DNA from: Amycolatopsis palatopharyngis
Lineage (GTDB): Bacteria; Actinomycetota; Actinomycetes; Mycobacteriales; Pseudonocardiaceae
Reading direction: 5' to 3'
DNA: 64,000 nucleotides
Assembly: GCF_003385185.1 (NCBI RefSeq)
Contig: NZ_PQHZ01000021.1
Coordinates: 43,925 to 107,924 of the forward strand
Position numbers and translations under genes: made by a program. Below the pieces are notes generated by a model. It saw nothing but the letters and a program-made list of their open reading frames with translations, did no database searches and had not been told where the DNA came from. Below are positions 56,100-64,000 of the stretch, in pieces. Position 1 is the first letter of the stretch. Each line of letters starts with the position of its first letter.

Positions 56100-56120
56100 A
56101 TGTCGAGCCGTGACTGGTGA
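56100..56120 (+). CDS. Micro-ORF 5: MSSRDW
   Basis: Preceded by GGAAGGAGGGCGGACC, nearly identical to copy 2. The 61 bp between it and the end of the MFS gene (56182) hold no clear terminator. Confidence 0.6.
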   Translation: MSSRDW

Positions 56121-56181
56121 CCTTTGCGGACAAGCTCGGAAGGTCGTTGTGGTGCCGGAGTTCCGGTCGCCGCGTTCATCA

Positions 56182-57393
56182 TCAACCCGGTACCGTCGGG
56201 CCCGCTGTCCGTACCCGCGTCCACGAGAGTGCGACGGGTATGGCGAGGACGACACCCGCGACGCCGGCGAAGGCGACCGCTGTGGACGCCGAGCCGATCA
56301 GATGTGCGACCACACCGCCGAGTGCGACGCCGACTCCCTGTGCCACCCGTAGACCCGTGCGATAGAGGCCACCCGCCCCGCCACGGAGTTCGTTCGGGAC
56401 CCAGGTGATGAAGGTGGCTCCAACAGTGATGATGTAGGCGCCCGCGGCACCCGCGAGCGCGAGGATGAGGAGCGCGAACGGAAGCGTGGGCTGCATCGCG
56501 AAGCCGATGAGGGCGGCGACCGAGCAGATGGCCAGTACGCCCATGAGCCTGCGGCGATCCTCCGCCGATGCGTACCTGGACAGGAGAAAGACCCCGGCGA
56601 TGAAGCCGAGGGGATCAGCGGCCAGTAGCCAGCCCACAGCCTGACTGGGGGCGCCCATCTCATGGGCCAGTGGCGCCGCGAGGCCCTCGGGTATCACCGC
56701 GAGACCGACCAGCCAGGACAGTGCGAGCAGGACGCGGAGCCTGCGCTGGCCGAAGACCCACCGGAGTGCGCCGAACCATGCGTCCCCACCGTTGCCCGCG
56801 GCCGGACGCCACCGCACGCACAAGCGAATAAGCACGGCCGCGACGGCGAAGGTCATCGCGTCGGCGGCCAGCGCGTAGGACGGTCCGACCAGCGAGACGA
56901 GCAGGCCGCCGCCGCCGAGACCGACGAGCATCGCCGTATTGGTGGTGATTCCGCGCAGGTCCTGGCTGCGCAGATACATCTCGTCGTCGGTGAACACCTC
57001 CCGGGTGAGTGCGTTCTGTGCGGCGTTGGAAGGTGCCCCGGCCAGCCGGGCGAACACGATCAGCACGCACAGCAGCGCGATCGGTGAACCGGGGATCGCC
57101 ATCAGCCCCACCAGCACCGCCTGCATCGCGGCGGTGACCCACAGGATGGTTCGCCGGGGATAGCGGTCGGCGAGCTGCGCGAGTCCCAGCCCGCCCGCCA
57201 GCGCGGGCAGGAACGTCAGGGCATAGACGAGCGCGGCCCACAGTGCGGAGCCGGTGCGGTCGAAGACCATGATGGCCAGTGCGACGGTGGTGAGCTGGTC
57301 TCCCACCACGGACTGCGCCTCGGCGGCCCACAGCGCTCGGAACTCGCGGTTCCCGAGTGGCGCGGTCACCCGGGGCGCGGTCCTGGTCGTCAC
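56182..57393 (-). CDS. MFS transporter
   Basis: 403 residues from GTG 57393 (frame open to 57582, partly through the dispersed repeat). It has 12 predicted helices and starts FRALWAAEAQSVVGDQLTTV, with RYPRRTILWVTAAMQ (motif A-like) and the usual MFS exporter layout without a large central loop. It resembles the drug-efflux/enterobactin exporter-like group. The substrate is unknown; the neighbour is the micro-ORF array, running convergently. Confidence 0.9.
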   Translation of the reverse strand: MTTRTAPRVTAPLGNREFRALWAAEAQSVVGDQLTTVALAIMVFDRTGSALWAALVYALTFLPALAGGLGLAQLADRYPRRTILWVTAAMQAVLVGLMAIPGSPIALLCVLIVFARLAGAPSNAAQNALTREVFTDDEMYLRSQDLRGITTNTAMLVGLGGGGLLVSLVGPSYALAADAMTFAVAAVLIRLCVRWRPAAGNGGDAWFGALRWVFGQRRLRVLLALSWLVGLAVIPEGLAAPLAHEMGAPSQAVGWLLAADPLGFIAGVFLLSRYASAEDRRRLMGVLAICSVAALIGFAMQPTLPFALLILALAGAAGAYIITVGATFITWVPNELRGGAGGLYRTGLRVAQGVGVALGGVVAHLIGSASTAVAFAGVAGVVLAIPVALSWTRVRTAGPTVPG

Positions 57394-57435
57394 CGTCTCG
57401 CCACCTGTCCCCCGTCGGCCGATGGTGTCATTGCT

Positions 57436-57504
57436 CCTCGATAGCGGGACTTCAACGGCCGAGCCACACGGATCACCATGACCTCGCAATCCGCTGTTCT
57501 CAGA
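57436..57504 (-). repeat. Dispersed upstream repeat, copy 2
   Basis: Inverted copy of 27283-27353, 43 bp upstream of the MFS start. Shared: GCGGATTGCGAGGTCATGGT and GAAGTCCCGCTATCGAGG. Differences are few and mainly in the central part. Confidence 0.8.
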
Positions 57505-57903
57505 CGCCCTGTCACTGTTCACTGCCGCTGCTCGTGCTGAAACGGCAAGCGTCATCGTCACCGGTTGCGACGACAATGACAACGTAAAGTATGCCGCCGG
57601 CTACGCGGAGACGAACAGGGAACCTGGCCCGAATCCGACCAACGGGTGCCGGGACTGCGCCGCCCGCACCCCGTAGAAAGTCGGTGACGGGCCGTTCCCG
57701 GTGCGGCGACCGGTGCGCACGGTACGCGGTCCGACCTGTCGCGCGGTTTCCCGGACCGATCAGCCGTCCCTCGTTCGGCGCAGTGGATGGACCGTTCGGC
57801 GCGGGTCTGTTCGGGGGAACACGTGGGTACCCAACACTGGCTGCAGGGCCAGCGGCAGTGAGCTACGGGAGCTGAGTCGGGGCTGGCGTTGGGAGTAGGG
57901 ACG
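57505..57903. other. 400-bp gap before SDR, no clear gene
   Basis: A 94-codon frame at 57591-57875 has ATG but no ribosome-binding site and ordinary composition, so I leave it out. The gap should hold promoters for the MFS and SDR genes. Confidence 0.4.
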
Positions 57904-58791
57904 ATGGACATGCTGCTAGAACGCAAAGCGGTGGTAGTGACCGGCGCGGGCCGCGGCCTGGGCGAGGCGTTCGCCACGCACGCCGCGCAGGCTGGTGCCG
58001 CCGTGGTCGTCAACGACATAGACGCGGATCTCGCGGAGCGGACGGCCGCCAACATCCGCGAGCACGGCGGGCGCGCGGTGGCCAGCGGGCACACGGTGAC
58101 CGAGCCGGAGCAGGCACAGGCGATCGTCGATCTGTGTGTAGCCGAGTTCGGCGGGATCGACGGGCTGGTCAACAATGCCGGACTGAACTACGAGGCGTTC
58201 CCCTGGGAGGAGACACCCGAACAGGTCAGGGAAATCGTGGAGGTGAACCTTCTGGGTGTCATCTACACGGGTATGGCTGCCGCGCGCGCCATGGTCGCAT
58301 TCGGGCGGGGCGGCTCCATAGTGAACATCTCCTCCGGCGCATCGCTCGGTCAGCGCAAGCTCGGCACCTACTCGGCGACCAAGGGCGCGGTGGCGTCACT
58401 GACCTACTCCTGGGCGCTGGACATGGAGGAGGCGGGTATCCGGGTCAATGCCGTATGCCCGCTCGCGCACACCCGGATGGTCTGGAAGTCGGAGCGCTCA
58501 TTGCGCAACTGCCCGCCGGACCGCACGCCGTCGCGTGTCGCGCCACTGGTGATGTACCTGCTCGGCCCGGACGCGCAGGGCATCACGGGCCAGTTGATCC
58601 GGTGTACGGGCCCACAGTTGCACATCGTGGGTCACCCGTATTTGAAGGCGCCCATCCTGGAACGGCAGGTGTGGGACACCGCCGACATCCAGCGGGCCTT
58701 CGACGAGGTGTTCAGTGCCCATCTCGAGCCGTACGGCCTGGAGAAACGGGTACCGCCCCGGTTGCGCAAGTGGACGGAAGGCGCCGCCTGA
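57904..58791 (+). CDS. Short-chain dehydrogenase/reductase (SDR)
   Basis: 295 residues from ATG 57904 with GGGAG upstream. It has TGAGRGLGEAFATHAAQAGA, NNAGLN, NISSGASLGQRKLGTYSATK with the catalytic Ser, Tyr and Lys. Its C-terminal tail (RVPPRLRKWTEGAA) is extended. The acidic residue after strand 2 (VVNDIDA) favours NAD. It resembles SDRs linked to lipid or steroid breakdown, but no direct context supports that. A strong hairpin follows it. Confidence 0.88.
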   Translation: MDMLLERKAVVVTGAGRGLGEAFATHAAQAGAAVVVNDIDADLAERTAANIREHGGRAVASGHTVTEPEQAQAIVDLCVAEFGGIDGLVNNAGLNYEAFPWEETPEQVREIVEVNLLGVIYTGMAAARAMVAFGRGGSIVNISSGASLGQRKLGTYSATKGAVASLTYSWALDMEEAGIRVNAVCPLAHTRMVWKSERSLRNCPPDRTPSRVAPLVMYLLGPDAQGITGQLIRCTGPQLHIVGHPYLKAPILERQVWDTADIQRAFDEVFSAHLEPYGLEKRVPPRLRKWTEGAA

Positions 58792-58793
58792 CC

Positions 58794-58831
58794 GGGGTGT
58801 GCCCGCACCGGCATCGGTGCGGGCACACCCC
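58794..58831. terminator. Bidirectional hairpin between convergent SDR and acyl-CoA synthetase
   Basis: Perfect 17-bp stem (58794-58810 and 58815-58831; GGGGTGTGCCCGCACCG and its complement) with a GCAT loop, just after the SDR stop and 16 bp from the end of the opposite gene. Confidence 0.85.
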
Positions 58832-58846
58832 GGGTCAGGGCTGAGG

Positions 58847-60688
58847 TCACTCGCGTGCGGCGTCGTACAGTGCCCTGATGTCGGGCCCGTAGCGGTCGTT
58901 GATCACCCTGCGCTTGAGCTTGAGTGTCGGCGTCACCTCGCCGGTCTCCGGGGTCCATGCCCGCGGCAGCAGGTGATAACGCTTGATCTGCTCCACTCGG
59001 GCCAGCCGGGAGTTCGCCGCCTCGACGGCCCTGTCGATCTCGGCTCGCACCTCGGGATGCTCGGCGAGTTCGCCGACGTCGGATTCCTCGATGCCCTTTG
59101 CGGCTGCCCAGCCGGGGGCGATCTCGTCGTCCAGCACGATGAGCGCGGTGATGTAGGGACGGTCGTCGCCGATCGCCACTGCTTGGCCGACGAGGGGATG
59201 TTCCTTCAGTAGCCCCTCGATCCGGGTGGGCGCGATGTTCTTGCCTCCGGAGGTGATGATCAGTTCCTTCTTGCGGTCGGTGATCGTCACGTATCCGTCG
59301 TCGTCGATCGTGCCGATGTCGCCGGTCGCGAACCAGCCGTCGGCGTCGGTGGCGGGTTCGATCGTGCCGTCCGCCTGCAGATAGCCGAGGAACACGATCG
59401 GCCCCCTGACCAGCAGTTCCCCGTCCTCGGCGAGGGAGACCTCGATATCGGCCAGCGGTCTGCCGACCGTTCCGGCCTTGAACGCGCTCGCCGTGTTGGA
59501 GGTCGCGGCGCCCGTGGTCTCCGAGAGCCCCCACACCTCTTCGATCTCGACACCCAGCCCGGCGATGAAGTACAGCACCTCCACCGGAAGCGCTGCCGCT
59601 CCGCTCGCGGCGAGCAGCAGGTTGTCCAGGCCGAGAAGTTGCCTGACCGGGGCGAGTACCTCACGGTCCGCCTGCTCGATCCGCTCGGCGAGATCGGCGG
59701 GCACTTCCTTGCCCGCACTGCGCAGTTTGTAGCCCTCCTGGAGCAACTGGTTCGCCTCGGTGAGCGCGGTCCGACGGTCCTCCGGTGCCCCGGCGAGCAT
59801 GTTCTTCAGCCCTGCCGTCATCTTCTCCCACACCCGTGGGACGCCGAAGAAGCTCTGCGGCCGGACCCTGCCGAGCGCGCTGACCGCGTTCTTCGGGTCC
59901 GCCAGGGTGTGCACGTGACCGGCGAAGATGATCGGGATGTAGATCGACAGCTCCCGCTCGGCGATATGGGCGAGCGGGAGGTAGGCGATGTTGGTCATAT
60001 GCAGGGGCGTGCCGTGCAGCCGGTGTACCGCGAGGCCCTCGTGGATGGCGTTGCGGTGCGACAACACGACCCCCTTTGGGTCGCCTGTGGTGCCGGAGGT
60101 GTAGATCATCGACAGCGGGTCGTCCGGCTTGATGCTCGCGGCCGCGGACTCGAACACCTCCGGGTCGGCCGCGTGCAGTTCGGCGCCCCGTGCCCGTACG
60201 TCGGCGATGCTCACGAACCGATCGTCGCCCTCTGGGACGTCCTCGGCGTTCAGCACCACCACGTGGCGCAGGTCCGGCAGTTCGTCCAGCACCGGGAGCC
60301 AGCGCTCCAGTTCGGCCGCACCTTCCAGTACCGCGACCGGCGCGGAGCTGTGCCGTGCCACGAACGAGATCTGCGAGCTACTCAGGGTCGAGTACGCGGT
60401 GCAGGAGATCACCGAGAGATGGGTGGCGGCCAGGTCGGCGACGAAATGCTCGGGCCGGCTCGAGGCCATGATCAGCATCCGTTGGCCCGCGCTCAGGCCG
60501 AGATCGGCGAGGCCCCTGGCCACCGCCGCGATCTCGGACCGGAGTTCGGCCCAGGTCAGGGTGGGTTCTCCTGGCGCGTCCAACGAAGTGAGGGCAGGCA
60601 GGTCGGCGAACTCGGTGGCGTTGCGGTGCAAGAGGGAGGGGATGGTCTTGCCTTCGGTCTCGCTCAGGACGGATTGCTGGGTGGTCAA
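58847..60688 (-). CDS. Long-chain acyl-CoA synthetase (FadD15-like)
   Basis: 613 residues from TTG 60688, which has AGGAGG about 6 nt upstream. The AMP-binding motif SMIYTSGTTGDPKGV, the acyl-adenylate-forming GWFATGDIGTIDDDGYVTIT and the C-terminal KRRVINDRYGPDIRALYDAA fit long-chain FadD15-type enzymes, which activate fatty acids as CoA esters. A TAGGAT -10-like hexamer lies upstream on the same strand (60725-60730). It may feed the AGPS-like and PLA2-acyltransferase lipid enzymes, but that is guesswork. Confidence 0.92.
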   Translation of the reverse strand: MTTQQSVLSETEGKTIPSLLHRNATEFADLPALTSLDAPGEPTLTWAELRSEIAAVARGLADLGLSAGQRMLIMASSRPEHFVADLAATHLSVISCTAYSTLSSSQISFVARHSSAPVAVLEGAAELERWLPVLDELPDLRHVVVLNAEDVPEGDDRFVSIADVRARGAELHAADPEVFESAAASIKPDDPLSMIYTSGTTGDPKGVVLSHRNAIHEGLAVHRLHGTPLHMTNIAYLPLAHIAERELSIYIPIIFAGHVHTLADPKNAVSALGRVRPQSFFGVPRVWEKMTAGLKNMLAGAPEDRRTALTEANQLLQEGYKLRSAGKEVPADLAERIEQADREVLAPVRQLLGLDNLLLAASGAAALPVEVLYFIAGLGVEIEEVWGLSETTGAATSNTASAFKAGTVGRPLADIEVSLAEDGELLVRGPIVFLGYLQADGTIEPATDADGWFATGDIGTIDDDGYVTITDRKKELIITSGGKNIAPTRIEGLLKEHPLVGQAVAIGDDRPYITALIVLDDEIAPGWAAAKGIEESDVGELAEHPEVRAEIDRAVEAANSRLARVEQIKRYHLLPRAWTPETGEVTPTLKLKRRVINDRYGPDIRALYDAARE

Positions 60689-61045
60689 CGCTGGCCTCCT
60701 CGGATCGGCACGCCGATACAGTAAATCCTAGTTAACAAATGCGGAAGGGAGTGTTCGATCTGGTCAGCGTCGGCCAAGGACCAACGGGTTGAGCTGCCAA
60801 TTCGGTGAGCCCTTCCGTGAAGGGTGTGGCTGTCACCATGCGACTCGTCGTTAACTTATCGAAGCAGGGGCCGAAGCGCGGCCGGTAGGCCGAGCTGACC
60901 GATGGCCGCGTCGCTCGTTGTGCGGGCACCCCGGCTGAGCTGGGCAGACGCCCTCGGTACCGCAATCGGCAGGCTTTCCCGTTGCCGGATCGGCAGGTAG
61001 TCTCGATCACACTTGCGGTCGTCGACGCACGGAGGTGCGGGGCTG
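60689..61045. other. 357-bp divergent promoter gap
   Basis: Between the acyl-CoA synthetase and Ku. It holds a TAGGAT -10-like element (60725-60730, leftward) and GTTAAC twice (60731-60736 and near 60850). No gene is seen. Confidence 0.4.
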
Positions 61046-62077
61046 ATGCGGTCGATGTGGAAGGGCACGGTCTCGTTCGGGTTGGTGTCGATCCCGATCC
61101 ACCTGTACGCGGCCACTGAGGGCAAGTCGATCAGCTTCCGGCAGGTGCACGCCGAGGACGGCGGCCGGGTGCAGTACAAGCGTGTCTGCTCGATCGACGG
61201 GCAGGAGGTGCCCTACGCCGAGGTCGCGAAGGGCTACGAACTCGATGACGGGTCGATGGTCGTGCTCACCGACGAAGACCTCGCCGACGTACCTGTTTCT
61301 TCGTCGAAGTCGATCGACGTGCTCGAGTTTCTTCCGTTGGAGGCGATCGACCCGATCTCCTACGACCGTAGTTACTTCATCGAACCGCAGAAGGCGGCGA
61401 TCAAGCCCTACGTCCTGTTGCGCGATGCGCTCGGGAAGTCCGGGCGAGTGGCCTTGGTCAAGGTGACCCTGCGGCAGCGGGAGTCGCTGGCGCTGCTGCG
61501 TGTCTATGCCGACGTGCTGGTGCTCTCCACCTTGTTGTGGCCCGAGGAGGTGCGGACCCCGGACTTCGGATTCCTCGACGACCCGCCGCAGGTTCGCGAC
61601 CAGGAGCTGGCGATGGCCGGGTCACTGATCGATTCGATGACCGAGGACGTCTTCGAGCCGGACCAGTACCAGGACAGCTATCAGCAGGCGCTGCGGGAAC
61701 TCATCGATGCCAAGGTCGCCGGGAAGGACACCACGAAGCCGGGGCCGGACCGCAAGGGGGAGGCGCAGGTGGTGGATCTCATGTCGGCGCTGCAGGCAAG
61801 TATCAGCGCGACCAGGAAGCCTCGTGCCACCAAGTCTCCTGCGCGATCGGGAAGTACCTCGGGTTCCGCTGCTTCGGGAGGTCGGAAGACCGCTCGCAAG
61901 CCGGCGGAGGACGCGAAGACGGCGAAGCCGCGCAAGGTGGACGCGAGTGACGCGCAGGCCAAGTCCACCGCCCGTTCCGGGCAGGGCGGTCGCGGCAGGA
62001 GCACCGATTCGGCCAAGTCGGCGGCGCAGAAGCCCACCACGCGCAAGACGCCGGCTCGCAGGCCGAAGAGCGCGTAG
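61046..62077 (+). CDS. ku: Ku-like DNA end-binding protein
   Basis: 343 residues from ATG 61046 with GGAGGTG upstream. The Ku core has MWKGTVSFGLVSIPIHLYAA, EVAKGYELDDGSMVVLTDED, AIDPISYDRSYFIEP and LIDSMTEDVFEPDQYQDSYQ. It binds double-strand breaks for non-homologous end joining with LigD, which is not in this window. A Lys/Ala/Ser-rich tail of about 85 residues follows, similar to the DNA-binding tails of some actinobacterial Ku proteins. Confidence 0.95.
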   Translation: MRSMWKGTVSFGLVSIPIHLYAATEGKSISFRQVHAEDGGRVQYKRVCSIDGQEVPYAEVAKGYELDDGSMVVLTDEDLADVPVSSSKSIDVLEFLPLEAIDPISYDRSYFIEPQKAAIKPYVLLRDALGKSGRVALVKVTLRQRESLALLRVYADVLVLSTLLWPEEVRTPDFGFLDDPPQVRDQELAMAGSLIDSMTEDVFEPDQYQDSYQQALRELIDAKVAGKDTTKPGPDRKGEAQVVDLMSALQASISATRKPRATKSPARSGSTSGSAASGGRKTARKPAEDAKTAKPRKVDASDAQAKSTARSGQGGRGRSTDSAKSAAQKPTTRKTPARRPKSA

Positions 62078-62156
62078 CGGGCGGATTTCCGGCGATTCGG
62101 CGACACGCCGCTTCCATGAACGGGGAACGTCGGCCGCCCGTGATATCACGGGCCAC

Positions 62157-62393
62157 ATGGCCTTCACTGGATCTGTCATCGTCGAGGTGGCGTGCGCGGA
62201 CTGCACAGCAGAGCTCGAGCACTGCCACGGCACGCTGATCGTGCACGAGGACGGTGCCGCGGACTGCACGAAGCAGGACTGCTCCGATTGGGATCCGGCC
62301 CGTCACTCGCTTCGGCTGAACTGTGCGGACGAGACCCCGGACTGCGAGTGTGTGCGGTCGGAGCAGCAGGACGGTTTCTCTCTGGCTTCCTGA
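62157..62393 (+). CDS. Cys-rich small protein
   Basis: 78 residues from ATG 62157. It has seven Cys (VACADCTAEL, HCHG, DCTKQDCSDW and further pairs) laid out like a zinc-ribbon or metal-binding protein. No signal peptide is seen. Its family is not known to me. A strong terminator follows. Confidence 0.65.
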   Translation: MAFTGSVIVEVACADCTAELEHCHGTLIVHEDGAADCTKQDCSDWDPARHSLRLNCADETPDCECVRSEQQDGFSLAS

Positions 62394-62431
62394 CCGCGAA
62401 ACCCGCCGCACGGCACGGTTCCGGACAAAAC

Positions 62432-62469
62432 AAAACCGCAGGCGGACCGGAAGGTCCGCCTGCGGTTTT
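62432..62469. terminator. Bidirectional intrinsic terminator
   Basis: 17-bp stem (AAAACCGCAGGCGGACC and complement, 62432-62448 and 62453-62469) with a GGAA loop, A-rich on the left and T-rich on the right. It ends the Cys-rich gene (+) and could end the tRNA-Lys transcript (-). Confidence 0.9.
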
Positions 62470-62473
62470 TCGG

Positions 62474-62546
62474 TGCGCCATCAGGGACTCGAACCCCGAA
62501 CCCGCTGGTTAAGAGCCAGCTGCTCTGCCAATTGAGCTAATGGCGC
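62474..62546 (-). tRNA. tRNA-Lys (CTT anticodon)
   Basis: 73 nt. Acceptor GCGCCAT/ATGGCGC, anticodon stem GCTGG/CCAGC with loop CTCTTAA (anticodon CTT), normal D and T arms, and an A discriminator. It is a standard class I tRNA for AAG codons. Confidence 0.95.
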
Positions 62547-62746
62547 GAAGATGTCTGCCGTGATTACCGCGCTGGTCCGTGGCTCGCTCGGCGACGAGGA
62601 AAACATTAACACAGGGGTCTGCGGGGCTTCGCGAGCACCCCCGGCTACGCGCATACAACGAGTTGGCATACCTGCCCACCGGGTCCCTCGGTTCGGGCAC
62701 ACTGGACCGCATTCGGGGAATTTCACACGAAACGGTGGTTCTATTC

Positions 62747-63952
62747 ATGGCGTGTCGGGGCCGGCGGAAGCCGTGGCTGGGGACTCGATGGGCATTGTTG
62801 CTGGTAGCAGGCGGGCTGCTGGTGGGGGGTTGCACGGCCAGCGGGGCGGACGTTCCCTCGAAAGTGGCTGAGGTCTCGACCACGCCTGCGGCGAAGCCCG
62901 CGTCGCTGGAGTTGAGCCCGAAGGATTCGGTCGACGACTTCGCCCCTGGACGGCCCGTGACGGTGTCCGTCGACGACGGTGAACTCACCGAGGTGAGCTT
63001 GATCGGGGCGGACGACACGGTGGTGAAGGGTGCGAAGGAAGAGGACGGCTCGGGCTGGTCCACTTCGGAGAAGCTGGGCTATGGCAAGACGTACACGTTG
63101 ACGGCCGAGGCGGTGAATGCCGACGGTAAGCCGGTTACGGCCAGTTCGACCTTCACCACCGCCACGCCCAACCGGCGGGTGAACGTGTCGCTGAACGTTG
63201 GCGATGACCAGAAGGTCGGCGTCGGAATGCCGTTGATCTTCACGTTCACGGGTTCGATCACGGATAGGGCGGCGGCCGAGGACGCATTACGTGTCGTTGC
63301 CGAGCCGAAGACCGAGGGCGCGTTCCACTGGTTCGGCGATCAGTCGGTGACCTGGCGGCCCAAGGACTACTGGAAGCCGGGCACCAAGGTGACGGTGGAT
63401 GCCGGGATCTACGGCGTCGACCTCGGTGACGGCACGTTCGGCATGGAGGACAGGTCGGCGAAATTCACGGTCGGCGACAAGGTGGTGGTGGTCGCCGATG
63501 GGGGCAGTCACGAGATGACCGTGTCGGTGAACGACAAGGTGGTTAAGACGATGCCGCTTTCCATGGGCAAGCCGTCCAGTCCGACGCCCTCGGGTACGTA
63601 CACGGTGATGAGCGAGCACCGGGGCTACACAATGGACTCCAGTACGTACGGGGTGCCGGCCGACTCCGACGCGGGTTACCGGACCTACACGGAGTACGCG
63701 GTGCGGATGTCGAACAGTGGCATCTTCTACCACTCGGCACCCTGGTCCCTCGGCCAGCAGGGCAACAGCAACGTCAGTCATGGCTGCATCAACCTCTCGA
63801 CCGAGAACGCGGCCTGGCTGATGGAGACCTCGCGGCCTGGCGACATCATCACGGTGAAGAACAGCGGCGGCCCGGACCTGGAGCCAACGGACGGCTGGAG
63901 CGTCTGGCAGATGCCCTGGAAAGCCTGGAAGACCCCCACCCAGTCCAACTAG
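62747..63952 (+). CDS. L,D-transpeptidase lipoprotein (LdtMt2-like)
   Basis: 401 residues from ATG 62747. A lipobox (GLLVGGC, lipid Cys 29) gives membrane attachment. Ig-like domains follow (residues about 50-240), then the YkuD catalytic domain with FYHSAPWSLGQQGNSNVSHG and CINLS; the catalytic Cys is C347. Such enzymes form 3-3 cross-links in peptidoglycan and resist most beta-lactams except carbapenems. The C-terminal tail is Trp-rich (GWSVWQMPWKAW), as in mycobacterial Ldts. Confidence 0.93.
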   Translation: MACRGRRKPWLGTRWALLLVAGGLLVGGCTASGADVPSKVAEVSTTPAAKPASLELSPKDSVDDFAPGRPVTVSVDDGELTEVSLIGADDTVVKGAKEEDGSGWSTSEKLGYGKTYTLTAEAVNADGKPVTASSTFTTATPNRRVNVSLNVGDDQKVGVGMPLIFTFTGSITDRAAAEDALRVVAEPKTEGAFHWFGDQSVTWRPKDYWKPGTKVTVDAGIYGVDLGDGTFGMEDRSAKFTVGDKVVVVADGGSHEMTVSVNDKVVKTMPLSMGKPSSPTPSGTYTVMSEHRGYTMDSSTYGVPADSDAGYRTYTEYAVRMSNSGIFYHSAPWSLGQQGNSNVSHGCINLSTENAAWLMETSRPGDIITVKNSGGPDLEPTDGWSVWQMPWKAWKTPTQSN

Positions 63953-64000
63953 TCCCAAAGCCGTCCGGCACGCCGCCCCCGCACCACCCGAGACGTTCCC

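Larger units (their letters stand above)
55794..56120 (+). repeat. Array of five SD-MSSRDW micro-ORF repeats
   Basis: Five units start at 55808, 55884, 55953, 56028 and 56100, spaced 76, 69, 75 and 72 bp. Each has a purine-rich ribosome-binding site (GGAGG or GGAAGGAGG), then TCGAGCCGTGACTGGTGA after the start codon. Copy 4 differs only at silent positions and copy 1 only by GTG for ATG. The spacers are unique and AT-richer than neighbouring genes. Confidence 0.92.

Noticed and set aside
55794..56120. CRISPR array of five repeats with a period near 72 bp
   Set aside because: Only about 20 nt are constant, the rest of each repeat varies in length and sequence, there are no cas genes, and all changes are silent with respect to MSSRDW.
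56117..56365. 82-codon ORF starting at the GTG in the fifth micro-ORF stop
   Set aside because: It runs antisense through the MFS gene and its composition matches an antisense frame of a GC-rich gene.
57394..57582. N-terminal extension of the MFS gene
   Set aside because: It translates the dispersed repeat, which is shared with an unrelated locus, so the true start is GTG 57393.
57591..57875. 94-codon ORF before the SDR
   Set aside because: No ribosome-binding site or recognised motif, and low-complexity Arg/Pro/Gly composition typical of noncoding GC-rich frames.

Overview
The window is high-GC chromosomal DNA from an actinomycete, most likely of the Pseudonocardiaceae (Amycolatopsis/Saccharomonospora/Prauserella type). 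This is inferred from the GC-rich codon use, the many GTG/TTG starts, actinobacterial families (DUF5302, DUF3618, DUF2017, VanW/LCP envelope proteins, choice-of-anchor P and B) and a core block with the same gene order as Mycobacterium tuberculosis Rv1329c-Rv1341 (dinG, pncB, clpS, DUF2017, P1 peptidase, mec, cysO, cysM, rhomboid, murI, MBL enzyme, rph, rdgB). The genus is not proven.

Region by region. 1-4.8 kb: a tryptophan-catabolic cluster, with a flavin aryl-CoA monooxygenase and a luciferase-like enzyme running left, and a PaaX-type regulator, tryptophan 2,3-dioxygenase and kynureninase running right with stop/start overlaps. Together they suggest tryptophan to anthranilate to anthraniloyl-CoA oxidation under an aryl-CoA-type regulator. 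5-13 kb: a small unknown protein, a LysR regulator, a leucine/valine-type dehydrogenase, an AbiEi-like/DUF559-like protein bracketed by hairpin repeats, a VanW envelope protein, a metallophosphoesterase, a GNAT acetyltransferase and two TetR regulators. 13.9-18.9 kb: an SDR, then ctaD-serB-pth2 joined by GTGA overlaps.

19.5-36.2 kb is the conserved core: dinG, bioY, pncA/pncB (nicotinamide salvage), clpS to P1 peptidase, the CysO-dependent cysteine pathway (mec, cysO, cysM), a rhomboid protease, murI, rnhA, an Rv1339-like MBL enzyme, rph, rdgB and bcp. Between clpS and the DUF2017 gene lie four perfect 38-bp repeats. Each encodes a 13-residue peptide and hands over to the next start by an ATGA overlap.

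36-49 kb is accessory: lipoprotein, FMN-type oxidase, a split zinc-finger gene, a choice-of-anchor B protein, two parallel ArsR/SRPBCC modules, an AGPS-like FAD oxidase coupled to a 47-residue membrane peptide, several TetR regulators, a Baeyer-Villiger-type monooxygenase and an odd 74-nt tRNA with a UAG anticodon. 49-64 kb: XRE regulator, LCP protein, a phospholipase A2-acyltransferase fusion, a membrane GGDEF enzyme, an AT-richer array of five micro-ORFs all reading MSSRDW with strong ribosome-binding sites, an MFS exporter, an SDR, an acyl-CoA synthetase, Ku, a Cys-rich small protein, tRNA-Lys and an L,D-transpeptidase lipoprotein.

The two most unusual signals are the MSSRDW micro-ORF array (about 55.79-56.12 kb) and the ATGA-chained 13-residue mini-ORFs (25.55-25.71 kb). 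Dispersed intergenic palindromes sit mostly at the ends of convergent genes.
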